From JAGLQA01 sp023135565 (GTDB lineage Bacteria; Acidobacteriota; Aminicenantia; UBA2199): DNA of 25,835 nt. The stretch covers positions 1-25,835 of the forward strand of contig DAOWCY010000098.1 in NCBI GenBank assembly GCA_030639305.1, read 5' to 3'. This document shows positions 14,450 through 21,386 of the stretch, piece after piece. The position numbers and the translations under genes were made by a program. A model generated the notes under the pieces. That model was not told where the DNA came from, did not search any database, and saw nothing but the letters and a program-made list of their open reading frames with translations. Every line of letters begins with the position of its first letter. Position 1 is the stretch's first letter.

Positions 14450-15388
14450 ATGAAAAAGACGATTTTAATCATACTTTTGATTATCGGCTTATGTATCGTT
14501 TCATCCGCCCAGGCCACTTCAGGCAAGGGTAAACTGAGAGGCATCGTTATCGAAGCGGGAACAGGCACCCCCATCGAAGGCGTCACAGTTAAGTTGTACT
14601 GCGTAAAGGCCACCGCATTCCATAAGCCTTCTCCCAAAACCGATAAAGACGGTAAGTGGAGAGCTTTTCATGTCAGGGGCGGTATGTGGCATGTCGATTT
14701 TGAGAAAGTAGGCTATGAGTCGAAAAAATTGAGTTTTATGGTTGATACCAGGCCCGGCATGAGGCGGGACGCTATCGAGATCAAACTGAGAAAGGTCGAA
14801 GGGCCTACTTTAGATGCCGGTGTCGTAGATGAGATCAACAAGGCCAGGGATTTGCTGAACGACAACAAATTCCAGGAAGCCATAACCGCCTTTCTCGATA
14901 TAAAAGAAAAATTTAAAGAGAGTTCAGGAATTACCATCGTTAATCTCTATATCGGGAATGCCTACTCCTCGAAGGATGAATATACTAAAGCCATCGATTT
15001 CTTCAAGGAAGCCGTTGAAAAATATCCCAAACACACCGGCTTGATACTCTCCATCGGCAATGCCTACAATAATATGAACCAATCCGACAAGGCCATGGAA
15101 TGGTTCAAGAAGATACCTTTCGAAGAGATCGGCAATGTGGATACGCTCTATAATATCGGCGTCGGTTTTTACAATAGCTTTAAATATGAAGATGCCTTGA
15201 AATATTTAAAGAAATCGGTAGAAATAGACGATACCTTTGCTCCCGGGTACTACCAGTTGGGCATGACCTATACGGCCATGAGCAAAACCACCGAAGCTGT
15301 GGCTGCCTTGAAAAAGTTCATGGAGATCGATCCCGAGTCGCCCGACTTCCAGACTGCCAAAGCGATTGTCGACGCCTTTTCAAAATAG
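14450..15388 (+). CDS. Exported carboxypeptidase-regulatory-like/TPR protein
   Basis: This 312-residue protein has GGAGG (14439-14443) 6 nt before its ATG. Residues 1-22 (KKTILIILLIIGLCIVSSAQA) form a signal peptide. Residues about 25-112 look like a carboxypeptidase regulatory-like or SpaA-like beta sandwich (GIVIEAGTGTPIEGVTVKLY, TDKDGKWRAF, VRGGMWHVDFEKVGYES). Residues about 120-310 are TPRs (KFQEAITAFLDIKEKF, EYTKAIDFFKEAVEKYP, KYEDALKYLKKSVEIDD). It is likely periplasmic and protein-binding. The sulfatase-like/TPR gene follows 104 bp downstream on the same strand and may be co-transcribed. Its specific role is not recognised. Confidence 0.85.
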   Translation: MKKTILIILLIIGLCIVSSAQATSGKGKLRGIVIEAGTGTPIEGVTVKLYCVKATAFHKPSPKTDKDGKWRAFHVRGGMWHVDFEKVGYESKKLSFMVDTRPGMRRDAIEIKLRKVEGPTLDAGVVDEINKARDLLNDNKFQEAITAFLDIKEKFKESSGITIVNLYIGNAYSSKDEYTKAIDFFKEAVEKYPKHTGLILSIGNAYNNMNQSDKAMEWFKKIPFEEIGNVDTLYNIGVGFYNSFKYEDALKYLKKSVEIDDTFAPGYYQLGMTYTAMSKTTEAVAALKKFMEIDPESPDFQTAKAIVDAFSK

Positions 15389-15492
15389 GCAGACCATCGC
15401 AGCCGGCAGCGTTTCCAGCGCAGTGGCGTAAGAACTCCTAAACCATTGTTGGGTAGTAATATGCGCAAGAAGTGCGGCATAGGTGTAAAAAA

Positions 15493-17709
15493 ATGAATAA
15501 ACGGATATTTTTTACTATAAATGGTTTTAAGCGTTCCCGGCCGCCGGGGCCGCGGTTAAAGTCAGTATTAAAGTCAGGTTTAACGATAGCTTTGAGCCTG
15601 GTTTTGTGTCTTGTCCTGCCGCTGTGCAAACAGGAAAAAAAGAACCGCACCGGCCCGGCCCGGGAAATAAAAAAAAGAGCGGACTACAATGTCCTCCTTA
15701 TCACTATCGACACCTTAAGGCAGGACCGGCTGAGCCTCTATTCGAAAGAACATGTCAAAACGCCCCATATCGACAGGCTGGCAAAAAAATCTTTCGTTTT
15801 CAACCGGGCCTTTGCTCACAACCCGGTCACTTTGCCTTCCCATGTCAATATCCTCACCGGCACCACCCCCCTTTACCACGGCATAAGCGACAATACCGGC
15901 TTCCGCCTGGAAGAGAAATTTTTAACCCTGGCCGAGTACTTAAAAGAGAAAGGATACGATACCGGCGCTTTTGTAGGCGCTTTTCCCCTGGATTCCCGCT
16001 TCGGTTTAAACCAGGGATTCGACGTCTATGACGATAATTACGGCACCCACAGCAGCCTCGAACTTTTCTTCGTGGAAAGAACCGCAGCAAAGGTAATCGC
16101 TCCGGCCCGGGAATGGATTTCCCGCCGCCAGGGGAAATGGTTTTCCTGGGTTCATCTATTCGATCCCCACCAACCCTACCTGCCCCCCGCCCCTTTCGAT
16201 AAGATATACGCGGATGATCCCTACTCGGGAGAAGCCGCTTATGTGGACCAGGAATTGGGGAAACTTTTCGCTTTTTTAGAAAAAGAGAAATTACTCGACA
16301 ATACCGTGTTGATTATCACCGCCGACCACGGCGAAGCCTTAGGCGAAAAAGGAGAAAAAACCCATTCTTATTTTGCTTATAACAATACCATCCTCGTGCC
16401 CTTAATCGTTTATATCCCCGGCGCCGGTAAAGGCAGCATCGAAACAAATGCCGCCCATGCAGACATTTTCCCTACGGTTTGTGATATATTGGGTTTCCCC
16501 GTACCCGGCCACATGCAGGGCGAATCCCTGCTCCCCATTATCCGGGGCCGGGAGAGACAAAACCGCGCCATTTATTTCGAATCCATGACTCCCTACCTGA
16601 ACAGGGGATGGGCGCCCCTGCGGGGTTTTGTCAGGGATCATACCAAGTTCATAGACCTGCCCATAAAAGAGGTATATGATCTAGAAAAAGATATCCATGA
16701 GAACAAGAATTTGGTCGGCACCTCGAACCTCGGCAAATTGAAACAAGACCTGGAACAGTTGAAAAACAAGCTGACCGGGAAAGAAAGGACATCGAGAGCA
16801 GAAAAGATCGACCCCGAAGTGCAGAAACGGCTGCAGAGCCTCGGTTATCTTTCGTCTCGCAGTGTCACCCAAAAGAGTGAATTTACCCGGGCAGACGACC
16901 TGAAAACCCTGCTGCCCCTGCAAAACAAAATGCTGGAAGCCCAGGGCAAGTACCATTTAGGTGAAATAGACGAAGCCATCGCGGAATTAAAGGAAGTGAC
17001 TGTGGAGAGTCCTCATTTCATCCGCGTATACAACCGCCTGGCCAACATGTATAAAGAGACCGGCCGGGTGGACCGGGGCATCGCTATTTTGCGCCGTGGA
17101 TTGGAAGCAAACCCCGGTAATCTTAACATTTTGTCGAAAATGGGCATATTCCTCGTGGAAGCCAACCGGGCCCGGGAAGCCGTCGAAATTTTAAAAGAAT
17201 GCGTGGCAAAAGATAAATTCGACCCTGAAACTTTCAATTTTCTCGGCGTCGCCTATTATAAGACCGGGAAGTTCGATTTAGCCCTGCGCAGCTACACCGG
17301 CGCCCTGGAGATCGATAATAATTATGCCGCGGTATATAATAACATCGGTTCTCTTTACCTATCGGCTTTTATAAAGAATAAAGACCGCCCCTCCTATAAC
17401 ATCGCCATGGAGAATTTCGACAAAGCCATTGCCATCGACCCGCGCCTCCATTCCGCTTATAACGGCAGGGGAGCGGCCAATCTATTCGGGAATAGGGTCG
17501 AACAGGCTGTTGCCGACTGGAAAAAAGCCATCGAAATAAAACCCGATTTCATCGACCCCTATTTTAGTATCGGCATCACTTGTCTCAAGACAGGGGATAA
17601 AGCCGCGGCATTAAAAAATTTTTTATTACTAAAGGAAAGGCATTACTCTAAGCTGCCGCCGCGTGACCGGCAGCGGTTGGAACGGCTCATAAAAGAAGCC
17701 GGGTATTGA
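15493..17709 (+). CDS. Sulfatase-like hydrolase with C-terminal TPRs, no formylglycine motif
   Basis: This encodes 738 residues from ATG 15493, chosen for AGGTG 7 nt upstream over a GTG at 15472. The hydrophobic segment near 28-45 (ending LPLC at 45) is a signal anchor or atypical lipoprotein signal. Residues about 65-430 are an alkaline-phosphatase-superfamily sulfatase fold: IDTLRQDRL (D73, metal), TLPSHVNILTG at the nucleophile, ITADHGEALGEKG (metal/catalytic). The usual C-x-P-x-R formylglycine signature reads T113-L-P-S-H117. So Cys is replaced by Thr, and Thr nucleophiles occur in phosphotransferases of this superfamily. TPRs fill about 470-735 (EIDEAIAELKEV, KFDLALRSYTGALEIDNN, AVADWKKAIEIKPDF). 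The substrate is unknown; a phosphodiester or phospho-sugar is as likely as a sulfate ester. Confidence 0.9.
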   Translation: MNKRIFFTINGFKRSRPPGPRLKSVLKSGLTIALSLVLCLVLPLCKQEKKNRTGPAREIKKRADYNVLLITIDTLRQDRLSLYSKEHVKTPHIDRLAKKSFVFNRAFAHNPVTLPSHVNILTGTTPLYHGISDNTGFRLEEKFLTLAEYLKEKGYDTGAFVGAFPLDSRFGLNQGFDVYDDNYGTHSSLELFFVERTAAKVIAPAREWISRRQGKWFSWVHLFDPHQPYLPPAPFDKIYADDPYSGEAAYVDQELGKLFAFLEKEKLLDNTVLIITADHGEALGEKGEKTHSYFAYNNTILVPLIVYIPGAGKGSIETNAAHADIFPTVCDILGFPVPGHMQGESLLPIIRGRERQNRAIYFESMTPYLNRGWAPLRGFVRDHTKFIDLPIKEVYDLEKDIHENKNLVGTSNLGKLKQDLEQLKNKLTGKERTSRAEKIDPEVQKRLQSLGYLSSRSVTQKSEFTRADDLKTLLPLQNKMLEAQGKYHLGEIDEAIAELKEVTVESPHFIRVYNRLANMYKETGRVDRGIAILRRGLEANPGNLNILSKMGIFLVEANRAREAVEILKECVAKDKFDPETFNFLGVAYYKTGKFDLALRSYTGALEIDNNYAAVYNNIGSLYLSAFIKNKDRPSYNIAMENFDKAIAIDPRLHSAYNGRGAANLFGNRVEQAVADWKKAIEIKPDFIDPYFSIGITCLKTGDKAAALKNFLLLKERHYSKLPPRDRQRLERLIKEAGY

Positions 17710-17734
17710 AAAAAAAGCCTCCTTCGTGTATAAT
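17706..17734 (+). promoter_or_regulatory. Promoter of the 362-residue exported protein gene
   Basis: TTGAAA (17706-17711) overlaps the stop codon of the sulfatase-like gene. A 17-bp spacer and TATAAT (17729-17734) follow, then AAAGGAG and the ATG at 17768. Confidence 0.75.
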
Positions 17735-17767
17735 CATAATTAGCGAAAAAATAAAGGAGACACATAA

Positions 17768-18856
17768 ATGAAAAAATTATTCCTAACTTTTGTATTATCG
17801 ATGTTTGTTTTAACCCTCGCCTTCAGCCAGGGAACCGCCGTACCTGAAAAGGTATCCATAAGTCTCGATGCATTGTTAAAAACCCGCACATCCAACGGGG
17901 GTTTTAATATGAAGAATATCGGATCATATTTTTTTGCCGCCCAGGGCGCTGTATATGTCAATGTACTCTTTGCCGCCGAACTCGAAGAAACCTACGGCCA
18001 GTTAAAAGCCAAAAAGGATGCGGACCATGAGAAAAAAATGGCCGAGTATAATGCCTTCGTCGAGAACGAAGAGAAAAAGCTCGAGGAAAGGAATAAAAAA
18101 ATAAGAGAGAAAAACAAATCGCTCCAGGAGTCGAAACGCCGCCCGGAAGAAACATGGGAAAAGCCTGAAGCGCCGTTGCCCTATGCTAAAGCATATCATA
18201 ACCTCTATTTGCGGGTTGTGCGCAAAGGGAAAGTCGTGCAGCAGTATAAATCCCCCATGCCCACGGCTGACAAGAAAGCCGGATACTACTCTTTCGGTCT
18301 GATCCTGGAACCCGGAAAATACGAACTGTTACTGAATGTAAACTGTCATGACGACTCCCAGGACGGCACCCTGCTGGTGGAGTTAGACGCCCCGAAAATG
18401 ACAGTTATGGAGATAATTACCCCGGCCAGGAAGATATCCTTTTCTACCCCCACCTTTTACAAAAAGATCAATACCCTGCACCAGGTTGAGGAACGTTTTA
18501 CGGTAGTCAAAGATTGTTACCGGGTCAGCCCTTACAAACAGGAATTTTATCCTTACCTGGACAAAGAGAATAAGTTCAAAGCCAGTGACACGCCCACCCT
18601 CTCATTCTTTATCATGGGCGTTAACCAGCCCTGGAATGTGAATGTGAAACTGGAAGTAAAGCAAGGTAAGAAGAAGATTGTCGCTTATAAAGTGCCGCCC
18701 ATGACGAATCCCTTTTTCTTCCAGCCCATCGAGTTTAAAGGCGAGGATAAGAAACCCCTACCTGCCGGGGATTATGTTTTTCATGTTAGTTTAGTAGATG
18801 ACGAGATCAGGATCAGGAAAGGTAAAATAGAAGTACCTTTCAAAATAGTCGAATAG
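17768..18856 (+). CDS. Exported protein of unknown function with coiled coil
   Basis: This 362-residue protein starts 8-9 nt after AAAGGAG. Residues 1-20 (KKLFLTFVLSMFVLTLAFSQ) form a signal peptide. A highly charged, Lys/Glu-rich coiled-coil segment covers about 78-125 (KKDADHEKKMAEYNAFVENE). The rest alternates strand-like stretches (YHNLYLRVVRKGKVVQQYKS, EPGKYELLLNV, LPAGDYVFHVSLVDDE), suggesting one or two beta-sandwich domains in the periplasm or outer surface. I do not recognise the family. It follows the two TPR genes but has its own promoter. Confidence 0.82.
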   Translation: MKKLFLTFVLSMFVLTLAFSQGTAVPEKVSISLDALLKTRTSNGGFNMKNIGSYFFAAQGAVYVNVLFAAELEETYGQLKAKKDADHEKKMAEYNAFVENEEKKLEERNKKIREKNKSLQESKRRPEETWEKPEAPLPYAKAYHNLYLRVVRKGKVVQQYKSPMPTADKKAGYYSFGLILEPGKYELLLNVNCHDDSQDGTLLVELDAPKMTVMEIITPARKISFSTPTFYKKINTLHQVEERFTVVKDCYRVSPYKQEFYPYLDKENKFKASDTPTLSFFIMGVNQPWNVNVKLEVKQGKKKIVAYKVPPMTNPFFFQPIEFKGEDKKPLPAGDYVFHVSLVDDEIRIRKGKIEVPFKIVE

Positions 18857-19070
18857 TAATCGAAAGAATTCATCACAGCCAGCGGCATTCAACCATAAAG
18901 TTGCCGGTTCGTTACAGTTAAGCTCCAGTGTTCCGGTTTGGGGTTTAACTGTAACAGCAGTAGGGGCTTTAGCTAAAAATCGGAGTTGTATCGAGAGCTA
19001 AAGCCCTGATGGTTGGGTACCGGGCCAAATAGGGACAAGGATAGGGGAGGAGGGGATAGTAATCGAGAGA
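18853..19070. other. Structured intergenic element: two hairpins inside an outer stem, between direct repeats
   Basis: Hairpin 1 has 11-bp arms GTTACAGTTAA (18911-18921) and TTAACTGTAAC (18945-18955). Hairpin 2 has 11-bp arms GGGCTTTAGCT (18964-18974) and AGCTAAAGCCC (18996-19006). Loops are 23 and 21 nt. CAACCAT (18890-18896) and ATGGTTG (19009-19015) can pair around both. ATAGTAATCGA(A/G)AGA at 18853-18867 and 19056-19070 flanks the whole as direct repeats. No T-run follows, so simple termination does not explain it. Confidence 0.7.
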
Positions 19071-19122
19071 GACTGCGGCGAAAACGTGGAGCTTTGAAAA
19101 CGTGAAATAGCGCTGACGGGGG

Positions 19123-19959
19123 TTAGATACCGTCGAATTCCTGGAAAATAATGTGCCCGCAGGCTTTGCAGTGGGAAGCGTCTTTATCGTGGTATTTTAA
19201 ACCGCAGTGGCCGCACAGCACCTCTTTTTTCAAAGAGATTCCGATCCACTCTTTAACGATTTGTCCCGCCTGCCAGGGGATCAGGATAATGCCGGAAAGG
19301 ATCATCAACACAGTTACCCAGCGTCCCGCCGCCGAAACCGGTGTAATATCGCCGAAGCCCACCGTGGTCAAAGAGACCACCGTAAAATAGAAAGCGTCGC
19401 CGAAATTTTTGACATCCCGGTTTGTCCCGTTTTCCACCAGCCAGAACAAGCCCGAGGAAACGAAAAAGATGATCAGGATAGTGAGTGCCAGACGGACGAC
19501 TTTGAGGAGCCGGGTAGAGATATTGCCGAAGAAGAAGAAAGGGTCTGAAGCGAATCTCAGGAAGCGGAAGACGCGGAAGACCCTGAGTATTTTGATAAAT
19601 CCGATTTTCAGTGCGGCATCCGGCATGTGGAAGATAAAGAAGATGGGCAGGATAGCTGCTAAGTCGATCAAGCTGAAGATATTGAATATGTGTTTGATGC
19701 GGTTCCTGGAACCGTAGAGCCTGGCGATATATTCGATAATAAAGAAGGTAATAATTATTATTTCTGTAATCCAGATGATTTTGCGGGCGAACTCCGGGAT
19801 CGGGTAGGTATCGATAACGAAGAGGAAGCAGGCCAGTATATTGATGAGTATGATAGAGATATCGATAAGTTTTCCCGGGATAGTTTTGCAATCGATCAAG
19901 AAGAACCGTATTGTTTTTCGCAGGCTGCCGGTATAATTTTCGTTATTTTTAGTCGCCAT
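19123..19959 (-). CDS. Voltage-gated potassium channel with C-terminal zinc ribbon
   Basis: This 278-residue protein has six membrane segments. S4 carries Arg at every third position (R126, R129, R132, R135 in KILRVFRVFRFLRF), so it should sense voltage. The pore helix and filter TTVGFGD (198-204) give K+ selectivity. S6 lies near 215-237. The C-terminal 30 residues hold two Cys pairs, CGHC (249, 252) and CKAC (264, 267), a zinc ribbon in the cytoplasm that may gate or tether the channel. The ATG at 19959 has no Shine-Dalgarno and sits 5-7 nt from the predicted transcription start. It is monocistronic, between a structured element and a palindromic repeat. Confidence 0.93.
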   Translation of the reverse strand: MATKNNENYTGSLRKTIRFFLIDCKTIPGKLIDISIILINILACFLFVIDTYPIPEFARKIIWITEIIIITFFIIEYIARLYGSRNRIKHIFNIFSLIDLAAILPIFFIFHMPDAALKIGFIKILRVFRVFRFLRFASDPFFFFGNISTRLLKVVRLALTILIIFFVSSGLFWLVENGTNRDVKNFGDAFYFTVVSLTTVGFGDITPVSAAGRWVTVLMILSGIILIPWQAGQIVKEWIGISLKKEVLCGHCGLKYHDKDASHCKACGHIIFQEFDGI

Positions 19960-19970
19960 GGTCAGGTAAG

Positions 19971-19999
19971 ATATTATATGATTTCCTAATCCCTGTCAA
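19971..19999 (-). promoter_or_regulatory. Potassium channel promoter, near-leaderless
   Basis: The minus strand has TTGACA (19994-19999), then TAATAT at 17 bp (19971-19976) or TATAAT at 15 bp (19973-19978). Either gives a leader of only about 5-7 nt with no ribosome-binding site. Confidence 0.6.
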
Positions 20000-20002
20000 G
20001 TC

Positions 20003-20123
20003 CGTGACGCGGGGGACGATAAGCTGCTTCGCGGCAGGTAGCGCCTTTGATTTTAAATAAACAAAAGTTTTGATCAAACTTTTTTAAAAGTTTGGCCTCC
20101 CCGGCAGGGGCCGCCGGAGGCAA
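20003..20123 (+). repeat. Palindromic dispersed repeat upstream of the methyltransferase operon
   Basis: This contains AAGCTGCTTCGCGGC, GCGCCTTTGATTTTAAATAA, the ACAAAAGTTTTGATCAAACT box and the tail GGCCTCCCCGGCAGGGGCCG with GCCGGAGGCAAG. It has the same order of parts as the unit at 9104-9236, in the same orientation. It separates the K+ channel from the accessory module. Confidence 0.88.
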
Positions 20124-20155
20124 GAGGGATTTAATAAAGAATTCTCAAATCAAAG

Positions 20156-20185
20156 TTGTATAAACAACCGGGCCTGTGATAAAAT
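20156..20185 (+). promoter_or_regulatory. Methyltransferase operon promoter, leaderless
   Basis: TTGTAT (20156-20161), an 18-bp spacer and TAAAAT (20180-20185) with an upstream TG (20177-20178, extended -10). Exactly six bases (ATAAAA) separate the -10 from the ATG at 20192, so the A of ATG is the predicted +1. Confidence 0.6.
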
Positions 20186-20191
20186 ATAAAA

Positions 20192-21385
20192 ATGAAAACC
20201 GGGAAACAGTTTTGTTATATCGACTTGTTCGCGGGCTGCGGTGGCCTGTCGCTGGGCCTGCATAATGCAAATTGGAAAGGACTATTTGCGGTAGAAAAAA
20301 GTGAGGATGCCTTCAAAACCTTAAAGTACAACTTAATCGATAAAAAAAACCATTTCGACTGGCCGGACTGGTTAGAAGTTAGCAGTCATAATATAGAGAC
20401 ACTTATAAAAGAACACGAAACAGCATTAAAGAAATTAAGAGGCAAGGTTGACATGGTTGCCGGAGGGCCTCCATGCCAGGGCTTCTCCACCGCGGGCCGG
20501 AGGGAAGAAAACGACGAAAGAAACGACCTGGCGAATTCATACCTGGAGTTTGTCGGGATAGTAAAACCGAAAATTTTGTTATTTGAGAATGTTAAGACTT
20601 TTGGAGTCGGCTTTAAAAAGGGATCTAAGGAGCGAGGTAGAGCTTACTCAGAAATCGTTTTAGAAAAACTTGAGAAAATAGGTTATAAGAATCCGGCACA
20701 CCGGGTTATTGATTTTTCAGGCTTCGGGGTGCCCCAGACCAGGAAAAGATTTATTATTTTAGCCACACTGGAAGGGAATCCCGGGGATTTTTTTAAATTA
20801 TTGGAAGAAGAAAAAGAATCTTTCCTGGGGAAAAAGGGGATAGAACCCCTTATTACACTGGCAGACGCAATATCGGACATAGAGGAAAAAAATGGTGTTA
20901 TAGATTCGCCGGATTCAAATAATTTTAAAGCCGGGATATATAATGGGAAGGTTTTGACCCCATATCAAAAACTAATGCGAAAGAATTGCGATTTGGAAAT
21001 CCCGGACAGCCACCGTTTTGTAAACCACAGGGGAAGAGTTATAGGCAAGTTCTGGGACATCATAGAAAACGATCTTTCCAATGATGAAATCCAGGAGAAA
21101 TATGGTACGAAAAAAACAAGCACTTCTTTATTAATGGCGGATAGACCCAGTCTAACGCTTACTACTTTGCCTGACGATTTTGTTCATTATTCAGAACCGC
21201 GGGTGCCTACTGTGAGGGAATACGCCCGTATCCAATCATTCCCCGATTGGTTCGAATTCAAAGGGGCTTACACCACAGGCACCAAAAAGCGAAGAAATGC
21301 CGTACCCCGTTATTCCCAGGCTGCCAATGCCATACCCCCACTATTCGCGGAGCTGTGCGGTATTGTTTTGAAGAAACTTTTATAG
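20192..21385 (+). CDS. DNA (cytosine-5) methyltransferase
   Basis: This 397-residue protein transfers a methyl group from SAM to carbon 5 of cytosine in DNA. The motifs are in the usual order: I DLFAGCGGLSLGL (11-23), IV GGPPCQGFS with catalytic C95, VI FENV (131-134), VIII QTRKRF (182-187), IX TVREYARIQSFPDWF (340-354) and X SQAANAIPPL (375-384). The target recognition region lies about 220-330; the recognised site cannot be read from it. No Shine-Dalgarno is present. It is the first gene of a three-gene operon, ending 1 nt before the GHKL gene (TAG-G-ATG). No restriction endonuclease is adjacent, and the partner genes suggest a signalling-type conflict system rather than classical type II restriction. 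Confidence 0.97.
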   Translation: MKTGKQFCYIDLFAGCGGLSLGLHNANWKGLFAVEKSEDAFKTLKYNLIDKKNHFDWPDWLEVSSHNIETLIKEHETALKKLRGKVDMVAGGPPCQGFSTAGRREENDERNDLANSYLEFVGIVKPKILLFENVKTFGVGFKKGSKERGRAYSEIVLEKLEKIGYKNPAHRVIDFSGFGVPQTRKRFIILATLEGNPGDFFKLLEEEKESFLGKKGIEPLITLADAISDIEEKNGVIDSPDSNNFKAGIYNGKVLTPYQKLMRKNCDLEIPDSHRFVNHRGRVIGKFWDIIENDLSNDEIQEKYGTKKTSTSLLMADRPSLTLTTLPDDFVHYSEPRVPTVREYARIQSFPDWFEFKGAYTTGTKKRRNAVPRYSQAANAIPPLFAELCGIVLKKLL

Positions 21386-21386
21386 G

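Noticed and set aside
19253..19891. 212-codon open frame inside the K+ channel gene, same strand but shifted
   Set aside because: The other frame has complete S4, filter and zinc-ribbon motifs; this one is His/Arg/Tyr-rich with no domain.
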